This document shows, in pieces, positions 1 to 7,477 of a DNA stretch of 48,503 bases (within the stretch, counting starts at the first letter, position 1; the number at the start of each line of letters is the position of its first letter). This DNA comes from Clostridia bacterium. GTDB taxonomy: Bacteria > Bacillota > Clostridia > Christensenellales > Pumilibacteraceae. The DNA lies in assembly GCA_017396125.1 (NCBI GenBank), contig JAFQMX010000049.1, positions 1 through 48,503 of the forward strand, read 5' to 3'. The translations under genes and the position numbers were made by a program. Under the pieces are notes generated by a model. It saw nothing but the letters and a program-made list of their open reading frames with translations, was not told the DNA's origin and searched no databases.

Positions 1-392
1 TCATGGGTTGTTACGGTATCGGTGTTGGCCGTCTTGCGGCTTCTATTTGCGAAGTGCATCACGACGATTTTGGCCCTATTTGGCCAAAAGCTATTGCGCC
101 GTATCAGGTTCATTTGTGCGCGGTTCGTGCAGACAATGCTGAAGTAAGAGAACTAGCGGACAAGTTGTACCAAGATTTGTTAGACAAAGGGGTAGAGGTA
201 ATCTACGACGATAGAAACGTAAGCGCAGGCGTAATGTTCTCCGACGCGGACCTTTTGGGTGTACCTATGAGAGTAGTGGTAAGCCCTCGTAACCTCAAGC
301 AGGGCGTTGTGGAAATCGTCGCAAGGGACAAGAGCTTCTCTTTGAGCGCACCTATCCAAAACGCGCTGGAAGAAATTTTGAAGTTGATTTAA
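1..392 (+). CDS. proS: Prolyl-tRNA synthetase, C-terminal part (5' truncated)
   Basis: This is the last ~130 residues of a class II prolyl-tRNA synthetase, the enzyme that charges tRNA-Pro with proline in the cytoplasm. The visible part opens with a class II motif 3-like stretch, MGCYGIGVGRLAA, followed by the anticodon-binding domain (PYQVHLCAVRADNAEVRELA, then the D-D-R-N-V-S-A-G segment). It ends with TAA at 390-392. The gene enters from the left edge, so its start, editing domain and upstream context are not visible. A strong hairpin terminator follows at 454-493. Identity is firm from the motif and domain order; only the C-terminal fraction can be judged. Confidence 0.93.
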   Translation, partial: MGCYGIGVGRLAASICEVHHDDFGPIWPKAIAPYQVHLCAVRADNAEVRELADKLYQDLLDKGVEVIYDDRNVSAGVMFSDADLLGVPMRVVVSPRNLKQGVVEIVARDKSFSLSAPIQNALEEILKLI

Positions 393-453
393 TTTCGGCT
401 TATCGCGGTTGATTTCAACTAGGTTTAGCAGATCTTAAATAATGATAAAAAAT

Positions 454-493
454 AAGCACACTATTTTCGGAAATGAACTTAGTGTGCTTTTTT
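454..493. terminator. Bidirectional rho-independent terminator between proS and glyS
   Basis: A perfect 10-bp inverted repeat (AAGCACACTA at 454-463, TAGTGTGCTT at 480-489) is followed by a T-run to 493. On the other strand the hairpin is followed by an interrupted T-rich run (complement of 445-453). It can therefore end both proS on the plus strand and the convergent glyS on the minus strand. Confidence 0.88.
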
Positions 494-539
494 ATTGTAT
501 GTTTTTTTAACGAGCGTATGCGCGTTTTTTTGACATCTA

Positions 540-1922
540 CTAGTAAGCGAGCTTTTCGGCAAAGTACGCATCGAGCTCGGAGATAGGGAGACGAATTTGT
601 TCCATAGTATCTCTGTCACGAATGGTAACCGATTCGTTTTCGAGAGTGTCGAAGTCCACGGTTATGCAGTACGGAGTACCGATTTCGTCCTGACGGCGAT
701 ATCTCTTTCCGATAGAGCCGGAGAGATCGTAGGTGCAGTTGTGTTTTTTGATGAGCGAGCGGTAAAGCTCGTCGGCTTTTTCCGAAAGTTGCTTTTGTAG
801 CGGAAGAATCGCAATTTTGTAAGGTGCGAGAGCGTGGTGAAGCTTTAGCACAACGCGGGTTTCGTCGCCAACCTTTTCTTCTTCGTAAGCGTTGCAGAGG
901 AATGCGAGCAACATTCTTTCTACGCCGAGCGACGGCTCAACAACGTACGGAACGAATTTTTCGTTGGTAACAGGGTCGGTGTACTCCATGGGCTTGCCCG
1001 ATCTTTCGGCATGGCACTTAAGGTCGTAGTCGGTACGGTCGGCAATGCCCCAAAGCTCGCCCCAGCCGAATGGGAATTTAAATTCAAAGTCTGTAGTTGC
1101 TTTGCTGTAGAAGCACAGCTCGTCGGCTTTGTGATCGCGAAGCTTGAGATTTTCCGGCTTGATGCCAAGTTCAAGCAACCACTCGTGGCAGAAGTTTTTC
1201 CAATAATTAAACCACTCAAGATCAGTGCCAGGTTTGCAGAAGAATTCCATTTCCATTTGTTCGAACTCGCGGGTACGGAAAATAAAGTTACCCGGTGTAA
1301 TTTCGTTGCGGAAAGATTTGCCAACCTGTGCTACGCCAAACGGAAGCTTGCTACGAGTAGTGCGGGCGATATTGAGGAAGTTAACGAAAATTCCCTGTGC
1401 GGTTTCAGGACGGAGATATACTGTGTTTGACGAATCCTCGGTAACGCCCTGGAAGGTCTTGAACATGAGATTGAATTTCTTGATAGAAGTAAAGTTGCAT
1501 TTTCCGCAAACTGGACAAACGATTTTGTGCTCGACAATAAAGTCAAACATTTCCTCGTTGCTCATAGTTGCTGGATTTATGCTAAGATTCTTTTTTCTAG
1601 CGTAATTTTCGATTAGGTCGTCAGCGCGGTGACGGGTTTTGCACTCCTTGCAATCCATAAGCGGATCGGAAAAACCGCCGAGGTGACCGCTGGCATGCCA
1701 AACCTCGGTATTCATAAGAATAGAGCAGTCAACGCCTACGTTGGTAGGACTTTCGGTAACGAACTTTTTCCACCAAGCGCGCTTAACGTTATTCTTAAGC
1801 TCCACACCAAGAGGACCGTAGTCCCAAGTGTTAGCCAAACCGCCGTAGATTTCGCTACCCGCAAAAATAAAGCCTCTTCCTTTGCAAAGCGCAATAAGCT
1901 TGTCCATAGTCAATTCTGCCAT
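540..1922 (-). CDS. glyS: Glycyl-tRNA synthetase, dimeric single-chain type
   Basis: This 460-residue class II enzyme charges tRNA-Gly with glycine. It belongs to the homodimeric archaeal/eukaryotic/Gram-positive type and not the alpha2-beta2 glyQ-glyS type. The N-terminus ([20 protein letters not shown]) and the motif 2 region ([20 protein letters not shown]) are typical. A cysteine-rich insertion (CKECKTRH, then CPVCGKCNF) may bind zinc. The C-terminal part is the usual anticodon-binding domain, with [19 protein letters not shown]. The ATG at 1920-1922 has a GGAGG site just upstream. A minus-strand promoter at 1953-1981 predicts a leader of only about 25 nucleotides, too short for a T-box. 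It converges with proS. Confidence 0.96.
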   Translation of the reverse strand: MAELTMDKLIALCKGRGFIFAGSEIYGGLANTWDYGPLGVELKNNVKRAWWKKFVTESPTNVGVDCSILMNTEVWHASGHLGGFSDPLMDCKECKTRHRADDLIENYARKKNLSINPATMSNEEMFDFIVEHKIVCPVCGKCNFTSIKKFNLMFKTFQGVTEDSSNTVYLRPETAQGIFVNFLNIARTTRSKLPFGVAQVGKSFRNEITPGNFIFRTREFEQMEMEFFCKPGTDLEWFNYWKNFCHEWLLELGIKPENLKLRDHKADELCFYSKATTDFEFKFPFGWGELWGIADRTDYDLKCHAERSGKPMEYTDPVTNEKFVPYVVEPSLGVERMLLAFLCNAYEEEKVGDETRVVLKLHHALAPYKIAILPLQKQLSEKADELYRSLIKKHNCTYDLSGSIGKRYRRQDEIGTPYCITVDFDTLENESVTIRDRDTMEQIRLPISELDAYFAEKLAY

Positions 1923-1952
1923 AATGCCTCCAAAATAAATTGTTACCTAAAA

Positions 1953-1981
1953 ATAGTAAATCAACGCGCAAAAAAAGTCAA
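1953..1981 (-). promoter_or_regulatory. Sigma-A-like promoter for glyS
   Basis: Read on the minus strand: TTGACT (1981 to 1976), a 17-base spacer, and TACTAT (1958 to 1953). Transcription would start near 1946, about 25 bases before the glyS ATG. No T-box core was found between this promoter and the gene. Confidence 0.6.
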
Positions 1982-2135
1982 GTATAATAAAATCTTTTTT
2001 AATCACACCAATCGGGATTTTTCATATTATGAAAGTAGATATATCTGATTAACACTTAAGACGGCGCAAGCGGCGTGTACAAAAGAATAGATTTGCAAAA
2101 GAAGAGGACAGCCGAAAATACGGTTAGGAAAAAAC

Positions 2136-2168
2136 GGTCACAGCCCGCCGGCCACGGGCTGGCTGACC
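2136..2168 (+). promoter_or_regulatory. GC-rich leader hairpin upstream of the cysteine-rich peptide gene
   Basis: GGTCA (2136-2140) pairs with TGACC (2164-2168), and AGCCCG (2142-2147) pairs with CGGGCT (2155-2160) around a 7-base loop. The hairpin sits 32 bases upstream of the ATG at 2201 and has no T-run, so it does not look like a simple terminator. It could stabilise the mRNA or control expression. No known riboswitch class was recognised. Confidence 0.5.
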
Positions 2169-2200
2169 TTATACCGAAAATAAATTAAAAGGAGAAAAAT

Positions 2201-2401
2201 ATGTTTAACAACGGATGTGGATGCGGAAACGAAATTATCTGGATTTTGATACTTCTTTGCTGCTGTGGTGGCGGTAACGGTGGAAGAGATTGCGGATGCT
2301 ACGACCGTAAGGGCGGTGGATGCGATTGCTGCGAAATTATCATTTGGTATCTTATCCTCAGTTGCTTGTGCGGTAACCGAGACGGTTGCTGCTGCAAATA
2401 A
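2201..2401 (+). CDS. Cysteine/glycine-rich small protein with two internal repeats
   Basis: This is a 66-residue protein with 15 cysteines and 14 glycines. It contains two copies of one pattern: a short Cys-Gly segment, Glu-Ile-Ile, Trp, a hydrophobic stretch, then clustered cysteines (EIIWILILLCCCGGG and EIIIWYLILSCLCGN). The N-terminus is FNNGCGCGN and the C-terminus ends in CCCK. An AAAAGGAG site lies 6 bases before the ATG. It resembles small proteins often annotated in Firmicutes as high-cysteine 'chorion class HCB' proteins, whose function is unknown to me. The hydrophobic stretches could be membrane-associated and the cysteines could bind metal, but neither is proven. It has its own structured leader (2136-2168) and terminator (2468-2500), so it is a monocistronic gene. 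Confidence 0.8.
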   Translation: MFNNGCGCGNEIIWILILLCCCGGGNGGRDCGCYDRKGGGCDCCEIIIWYLILSCLCGNRDGCCCK

Positions 2402-2467
2402 TTTTTGGATTGAACAAACGGGCGGTGTCCCTAAAATAGTTACATAATCCGAAAATGTTGTAATCGG

Positions 2468-2500
2468 AAAGCGACGGTTCGAGCCGCCGCTTTTTGTTTT
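2468..2500 (+). terminator. Rho-independent terminator after the cysteine-rich gene
   Basis: The stem pairs GCG (2471-2473) with CGC (2488-2490) and CGG (2475-2477) with CCG (2484-2486), with one A/C mismatch and the loop TTCGAG. Flanking A and T bases extend the stem, and a T-rich tail follows. Confidence 0.8.
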
Positions 2501-2542
2501 GTCAGATTAAAAATAATTTCATTATGTGTGAGGTGTTATTGC

Positions 2543-2571
2543 TTGCAATAGAATTTTCTATATGTTATAAT
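2543..2571 (+). promoter_or_regulatory. Sigma-A-like promoter for the ECF S component-coaX pair
   Basis: TTGCAA (2543-2548), a 17-base spacer, then TATAAT (2566-2571). It lies about 85 bases upstream of the preferred start at 2655. Confidence 0.65.
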
Positions 2572-2654
2572 CGTGCGGAGACGGAAATTTCTGTACTCGT
2601 TGTTAATTAAGTTTTTTGCGGGCTATTCTGTTAGGAAAGTCCAGCGGAGGAAAA

Positions 2655-3188
2655 ATGAATATTAAAACTCGCAAGATTGTTATTGGTGCGGTCGTTATTG
2701 CTCTGACTGTCGTTTTGGGTTGGATGCCCGTCGTGTTTTTGGTGCCGACGCTGTTTGCTTGCTGTGCCTTTGGTATGGGAATGAGCGTGTTTGCATCTAC
2801 GGCTTTTGGCGTAGTCAGCCTCATCTACGCAGTTGCTGTGCCTGCTTCTCCGGTGGCAGTGGCTTTTGTAGGTAATCCGTGGATGCCTATTGTTCCGCGA
2901 ATTTTGGTAGGATTCGTTGCTCACGGCTTTTTTGTTGTAATAAGCAAAATTATTTCGGAAAAAAGGAAATGGTTAGCGGTAGCGCTTACTGCAATAGTGG
3001 GCTCTCTGACAAATACCCTTAGCGTAGGAGCGTGCCTGCTTATTTTCGAGCCTAGCGTGGTGGTTAAGGGAATTTCCGTGGGCTATCTTGCGATTATGGG
3101 ATGCATCGAGGCGGTAGTAAACGCTGCGGTCGTGCCTCCCGTGTACTTTATGACGAAAAAATACGCACTTGGAGTGTATTCAAAATGA
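2655..3188 (+). CDS. ECF transporter S component, probably pantothenate (PanT-like)
   Basis: This ~177-residue integral membrane protein has five or six hydrophobic segments and a basic N-terminus (MNIKTRKIVIGAVVIALTVV), as usual for substrate-binding S components of energy-coupling factor vitamin transporters. I chose ATG 2655 because GGAGG (2646-2650) precedes it; an earlier TTG at 2616 has no such site. Its stop overlaps the start of coaX (ATGA at 3185-3188). Translational coupling to pantothenate kinase suggests that it imports pantothenate. The shared energising module (EcfA/A'/T) is not in this window. The S-component call rests on hydrophobic pattern and neighbour; the substrate is inferred from context only. 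Confidence 0.78.
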   Translation: MNIKTRKIVIGAVVIALTVVLGWMPVVFLVPTLFACCAFGMGMSVFASTAFGVVSLIYAVAVPASPVAVAFVGNPWMPIVPRILVGFVAHGFFVVISKIISEKRKWLAVALTAIVGSLTNTLSVGACLLIFEPSVVVKGISVGYLAIMGCIEAVVNAAVVPPVYFMTKKYALGVYSK

Positions 3189-3955
3189 TAATGGCTGTTG
3201 ATATCGGAAATACCAACACTAAAATAGGCATTTTCGAAGACCGTAAAATTATTACTACCCTTAGAGTTTCCAACTCTTCGGTCAAGACCAGCGACGAATA
3301 CGGATTTTACGTTAAAAATATTCTGGGTGGGCAGGGGATAGACGTTTCTAAAATCACCGGCGCGATTATGAGTAGCGTAAACCCCAACTATAATTATACC
3401 TTCGAGCATATGCTCAGCGCTCACTTCAAAGTAAAACCGCTTATTGTTGGCGCAGGAATAAAGACGGGTATAAAAATCAAGTATGACAATCCAAAGGAAC
3501 TAGGAAGCGACAGAATTATGGATTGCGTGGGTGCGTGGCATACTTACGGCGGTGAGTGTATAGTCGTGGACTGCGGAACTGCCACTACCTTTAACGTTTT
3601 GTCGGCGGAAGGCGAATTTTTGGGCGGACTTATCAGCTTTGGACTCAAGTCCGGCTCGGATGCTCTCAGCTCCAGTGCGGCAAAGCTCCCAAAGGTTGAG
3701 CTTGTCAGACCGTCCGTTGTCGTGGGGAAAAACACCATCTCTAATATGCAGTCGGGCATAATTTTGGGATACACGGGGATGATAGAATACATTATCTCCA
3801 AAATTCGCGAGGAGTCGGGTAAAAATTACCGAGTTATCGCGACGGGCGGACTTAGTCAGGTGGTTGCGGATTGCTCTAAAGTGTTCGATATAGTGGACAG
3901 AACTCTCACGCTCAAGGGACTTTGTATTACTTACAATCTCAATAATCCCGCATAA
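3185..3955 (+). CDS. coaX: Type III pantothenate kinase
   Basis: This 256-residue ASKHA-fold kinase phosphorylates pantothenate in the first step of coenzyme A synthesis. Visible motifs are the phosphate loop DIGNTNTKIG near the N-terminus, the substrate-site segment GSDRIMDCVGA, and DCGTATTFNVL. Length is normal for the family. The start at 3185 overlaps the stop of the S-component gene (ATGA); ATG 3191, two codons later, is also possible. There is no Shine-Dalgarno sequence, so translation is probably coupled to the upstream gene. Type III kinases are generally insensitive to feedback by CoA, which fits co-expression with a pantothenate importer. Confidence 0.95.
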   Translation: MIMAVDIGNTNTKIGIFEDRKIITTLRVSNSSVKTSDEYGFYVKNILGGQGIDVSKITGAIMSSVNPNYNYTFEHMLSAHFKVKPLIVGAGIKTGIKIKYDNPKELGSDRIMDCVGAWHTYGGECIVVDCGTATTFNVLSAEGEFLGGLISFGLKSGSDALSSSAAKLPKVELVRPSVVVGKNTISNMQSGIILGYTGMIEYIISKIREESGKNYRVIATGGLSQVVADCSKVFDIVDRTLTLKGLCITYNLNNPA

Positions 3956-4030
3956 AAATCAAAAAGTCAAAGTTTTACATAATTTAGGCTCACATTAGCA
4001 ATAATAAGTTTACAATTGTAGCAAAATCGT

Positions 4031-4060
4031 TTGACAAGCTCTTTGGTAAAATGTTACAAT
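4031..4060 (+). promoter_or_regulatory. Strong sigma-A-like promoter for the surface protein
   Basis: TTGACA (4031-4036), an 18-base spacer, TACAAT (4055-4060). It is followed by a ~45-base leader and an AGAGGAG site at 4095-4101 ahead of ATG 4111. Confidence 0.8.
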
Positions 4061-4110
4061 TGTACTGTTATCAATATATATTTTTTACTAATTTAGAGGA
4101 GAATCCGATA

Positions 4111-6009
4111 ATGAAGAAAGCCAAAAGCATATGGATTTACATTTTTGTAATTGTCTTATCCGTTGCGATGATGTTGGGCAGCACTAATCTCGTTGCCTTG
4201 GCAGATACTACCCCTGTGGCAAACGGCACCAAAATGTTTGCCGGCAATACCGTAACCAAGGTTAGACTTGGCGAAAGTTTTGATGTTCCACAAGGAAACT
4301 ACACTGTTACTGCACCAAACGGTACTACCGTTATCGCAGCAGGCAATAGAGTTGTTGCAGAGCAGTTGGGTAATTATGTTGTAACTTATACCGCCAACGT
4401 AAGCGATCCTGAAAAGGAAGTTAATTATTCTTATAATGTTTATTGTTATGAAGAAAAGGAGTATTTCCTTTACGTCGCAGATAACGGAACTACCATTCCG
4501 TCTTATTTGGCAGTTAACGGCACTATCACTCTTCCTGATTACTATCTTGCTTATGAAGACGAAGATGGAAAAATCGTGAAAGTTGCTAGCGCTAACCAGT
4601 CCGTTGATTACAGCATCACTTCCGGTGCTAAGAACGGCAATGTTATTACCGCAACCGATGCAGGTACCATGTACCTTACTCTCAACGCTTGTATTGGTAG
4701 TTTTGCCACCGCAACCAAGATTTACAGTCAGGAATTCCAGATCAAGGTTCAGCCTGGATTTGAAGATACCGTAAATCCTACCCTTACCGTAGTTAATGTT
4801 CCTACCAAGGGCGATATCAACAGCAAGGTAACTCTTCCTGTTGCGTCCGCTACTGACGATTTCGATAGCAAAGTTTATATCGAAGTTACCGTTACCGATC
4901 CTAACGGAGAAAAGGTAAAGGAAGTTGAGGTAAACGACTACGATTATGCTACTGAAACCACCGCTAACGAAGTTAAGTTCGATAACAAGGACGTTGTTGA
5001 TTTCTATCCTACTATGGAAGGAAGCTACAAGGTTAGCTACAAGGCAATCGATGACGCTGGTAATGAGTCGGCTACCCACAACTATTATATTGATGTTGCT
5101 GAAAAGCTTTCTCCGGTTATCGTTGACATCAACAGCGAAGTTATCCCTACCGCTTGGGGCTTGGCTGTAACTAACGAAGACGGCGATATGGACGATACTT
5201 CTTTCGTTATCCCTATGCCTACCGTTATCGACAACGCTACTGCTACTAACGATATTGCTCTTACCGTAGAAATCAAGAACACCAATGGTGATTCCGAAGT
5301 TACTATTGCTAAGTTCAGCGATACTATCGCTAACTATATGACCGGCGTGGCTCTTCCTGAAACTTATGAAGAATATTTCGTAGACGGAACTGAGCTTACC
5401 TTTACTCAGGAAGGTCTCAGATTTGACTTTAATGATGTTAAGTTTGGTGCTGACAGCATGCATATCACCGAAGAAGATATGTTTGGCGAGTGGCAGATTG
5501 TTTATTCTGTTAAAGATGCAGAAAACAACACCAGCGCAAGCAATGCAAAGAAGACCTTTACTATCAACCTCAGCAACTCTTTCGAAGATAAAGATGCTCC
5601 TTCTATTGATGAGCTCGTACTTCCTAAGTATATTATGGTTGGTGCAAACGAAGATGAGTTCGTAGTTCCTAGCGTAGTTGCTAGCGACTCTAACGATACC
5701 GCTTTGAACGTATCTTACGTTATCACTTCTGACGCTGCATTCAATGCAGGCAACAAAGTTGGCAACGTTCCTGTAGTTGAGGAAATCGAGCTTAACGGTG
5801 GAGAGACTTTCGAAATCGTTGAGGATGCAGGTGTTTATTATATCAAGACCACCATCAACAATGCAGAAGTTGCTCTCAAGCTTGACTATACTCTTACCGT
5901 AAATTACAGCGCAATCGACGATGCTGGTAACAGAGTAATCGGCGAAGAAAAGACATCGATGTTCTTTATGCTGACGCTGTTAAGAACCAGAACATCACCG
6001 TTGATATGA
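4111..6009 (+). CDS. Ig-repeat surface protein, N-terminal fragment (frameshifted)
   Basis: The gene starts at ATG 4111 with a good site (AGAGGAG). It encodes an N-terminal signal peptide: MKKAKSIW, a hydrophobic core, then a likely cleavage site after VALA or LADT. After this come beta-rich Ig-like domains of roughly 110-130 residues. These typically begin with D-x-x-x-P and end in Y-x-V-x-Y-x-A-x-D-D-A-G-N (for example VSYKAIDDAGNES and VNYSAIDDAGNRV). The frame is correct to about residue 613. It then reads into an unrelated 20-residue tail and stops at 6009, while the true continuation lies in another frame and runs to 7406. The cause is one missing A in the run at 5947-5951. The whole protein would be near 1,100 residues, secreted and membrane-anchored. 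The codon use suggests strong expression. Ligand and function are unknown. Confidence 0.85.
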   Translation: MKKAKSIWIYIFVIVLSVAMMLGSTNLVALADTTPVANGTKMFAGNTVTKVRLGESFDVPQGNYTVTAPNGTTVIAAGNRVVAEQLGNYVVTYTANVSDPEKEVNYSYNVYCYEEKEYFLYVADNGTTIPSYLAVNGTITLPDYYLAYEDEDGKIVKVASANQSVDYSITSGAKNGNVITATDAGTMYLTLNACIGSFATATKIYSQEFQIKVQPGFEDTVNPTLTVVNVPTKGDINSKVTLPVASATDDFDSKVYIEVTVTDPNGEKVKEVEVNDYDYATETTANEVKFDNKDVVDFYPTMEGSYKVSYKAIDDAGNESATHNYYIDVAEKLSPVIVDINSEVIPTAWGLAVTNEDGDMDDTSFVIPMPTVIDNATATNDIALTVEIKNTNGDSEVTIAKFSDTIANYMTGVALPETYEEYFVDGTELTFTQEGLRFDFNDVKFGADSMHITEEDMFGEWQIVYSVKDAENNTSASNAKKTFTINLSNSFEDKDAPSIDELVLPKYIMVGANEDEFVVPSVVASDSNDTALNVSYVITSDAAFNAGNKVGNVPVVEEIELNGGETFEIVEDAGVYYIKTTINNAEVALKLDYTLTVNYSAIDDAGNRVIGEEKTSMFFMLTLLRTRTSPLI

Positions 6010-7406
6010 GCAATATCAACACCACCGGAAATGCAGGTGAAAAGGTTAACCTCGGTTACTTTACCGTTTCCAACGTTGAGTACCGTGAGTACACCGGTTT
6101 CGAAGTTGTTCTCAAGGATTACAACGGCGAAGCAATCTCTGGACTTACTCTTGACACTTACTACAACAAGCTTGGCGACGTTATGCACGTAGAAAACATC
6201 AACTTCCAGCCAGCAGTTGCAGGAATTTATGAGCTTTATATCAGCGTGTTTGACGTTACTGGAAATACCCAGGTATACGCTTACGCTATCGATATCCAAG
6301 GTAACAGCAATAGCGGTGTAGAGGCTACTGCAGAAGTTATGCCTACTGCAGGTTCGGTTCGTACCTCTTACAACCTCAAGCACAATAAGGTTTCTGGAAT
6401 CGTTGGTTCTTACGACGATTACGTAATGGTTTATAGAATCAGCGGAGCAGGCTTTAGACTTATGGGTTATGAGTTTACCGCTCTCTATCAGGGTAAGTAT
6501 TCCTTCACCGAATCTTACAAGAGCGATGCTAACGAAACCGTTGAGCAGGCTACCTATTATGATTCTTATTCTATCAGCGTAGACAGCACCGAATCTCCTG
6601 TAATCGAAGTTCAGGGCGTTATGCCTTCTTACAGCGCAACTACCGCTACCGTAACCAAGGTTGGACAGTACAAGGAAGGCGAGTACGTTGAGCTTCCTGC
6701 AATCGTAGCATTCAACGAATATGAAAATGCAGAAATTGAAGTTCTTGTTACCGATCCTGACAAGACCAACGTAAAAGTATACGCTATGTATAAGACTGAT
6801 GCGGGCGAGTACACCTTCGAAAAGGATGGCAACAAGGTTACCGGACAGTACGCATTTAGCGCTACCAAGAACGGTACCTACACCGTAACCGTTAACGCAT
6901 ACACCCAGGGATCTTCCAAGGCTACCAGAACCTACTCCATCGCAGTTGGTGACGTAACTGCTCCTATCTTTACCGTAGTTGCAAGCAGCGCTTCCAACAA
7001 AGCAATCGTTGGAGATAAGTTCGTTATTAGAAACATCACCGATGTTAGAGATGACGTAGACGTTTTGGAAGGAAAGATCAACGTTACCGTTAAGTTGTAT
7101 GATCCAAGCAGCTCTAGCACTGCAGTTCATACCGTAAACAAGACTTGGGTAGCTTGGAAGAATGATTCCAACGTAACCAAGACCGATTATACCTTTACTA
7201 AGAGCGGTACCTACACTGTAGAGTACACCATCAGCGACTCTAGAGGAAACAGCGCAGTACAGAAGTACACCATTACCGTTTCCGGTAAGTCTGCTAAGAC
7301 TCCGATCTCTACCACTGCACTCAGCACCGTATTGATCATCGTTGCTGTTGCGTTGATCGCAATCGTAGTACTCTATTTCGTAAGATTCCGCAAGGTAAAG
7401 AAATAA
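6006..7406 (+). CDS. Ig-repeat surface protein, C-terminal fragment with membrane anchor
   Basis: This is the continuation of the 4111 protein in the other frame. The homologous reading frame extends upstream of the nominal ATG 6006 to about 5949 (KDIDVLYADAVKNQ...), so this ATG is probably not a real start and has no ribosome-binding site. It holds further Ig-like domains, the last ending VEYTISDSRGNSAVQKYTI. It closes with a ~20-residue membrane helix (STVLIIVAVALIAIVVLYFV) and a basic tail RFRKVKK. That is a C-terminal transmembrane anchor with a short cytoplasmic end, not an LPXTG sortase signal. Either the gene is broken in this strain or the base loss is an assembly error. A terminator follows at 7426. 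Confidence 0.82.
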   Translation: MSNINTTGNAGEKVNLGYFTVSNVEYREYTGFEVVLKDYNGEAISGLTLDTYYNKLGDVMHVENINFQPAVAGIYELYISVFDVTGNTQVYAYAIDIQGNSNSGVEATAEVMPTAGSVRTSYNLKHNKVSGIVGSYDDYVMVYRISGAGFRLMGYEFTALYQGKYSFTESYKSDANETVEQATYYDSYSISVDSTESPVIEVQGVMPSYSATTATVTKVGQYKEGEYVELPAIVAFNEYENAEIEVLVTDPDKTNVKVYAMYKTDAGEYTFEKDGNKVTGQYAFSATKNGTYTVTVNAYTQGSSKATRTYSIAVGDVTAPIFTVVASSASNKAIVGDKFVIRNITDVRDDVDVLEGKINVTVKLYDPSSSSTAVHTVNKTWVAWKNDSNVTKTDYTFTKSGTYTVEYTISDSRGNSAVQKYTITVSGKSAKTPISTTALSTVLIIVAVALIAIVVLYFVRFRKVKK

Positions 7407-7425
7407 GAGATAACTAATTCAAATA

Positions 7426-7461
7426 AAAAAGCGGTTCTTAAGATTTTAAGGATCGCTTTTT
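7426..7461 (+). terminator. Rho-independent terminator after the surface protein
   Basis: A stem of about 11-12 bp (two G-U pairs) runs between GCGGTTCTTAA (7431-7441) and TTAAGGATCGC (7446-7456), flanked by an A-run and a T-run. The next gene starts only 17 bases later. Confidence 0.8.
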
Positions 7462-7477
7462 GTTTAATTGGAGAATT

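Noticed and set aside
1923..2200. T-box riboswitch ahead of glyS
   Set aside because: The predicted leader is about 25 bases and no T-box core or antiterminator was found on the minus strand.
5941..5960. Programmed -1 ribosomal frameshift in the surface protein
   Set aside because: The zero-frame codons around the shift (GAA GAA AAG) do not form an X-XXY-YYZ slippery site, and no obvious downstream pseudoknot was seen. Loss of one A in a homopolymer explains it more simply.
4156..7130. Long minus-strand frames opposite the Ig-repeat surface protein
   Set aside because: These are shadows of a strongly codon-biased repetitive gene; they have no promoter, start site or protein-like features.
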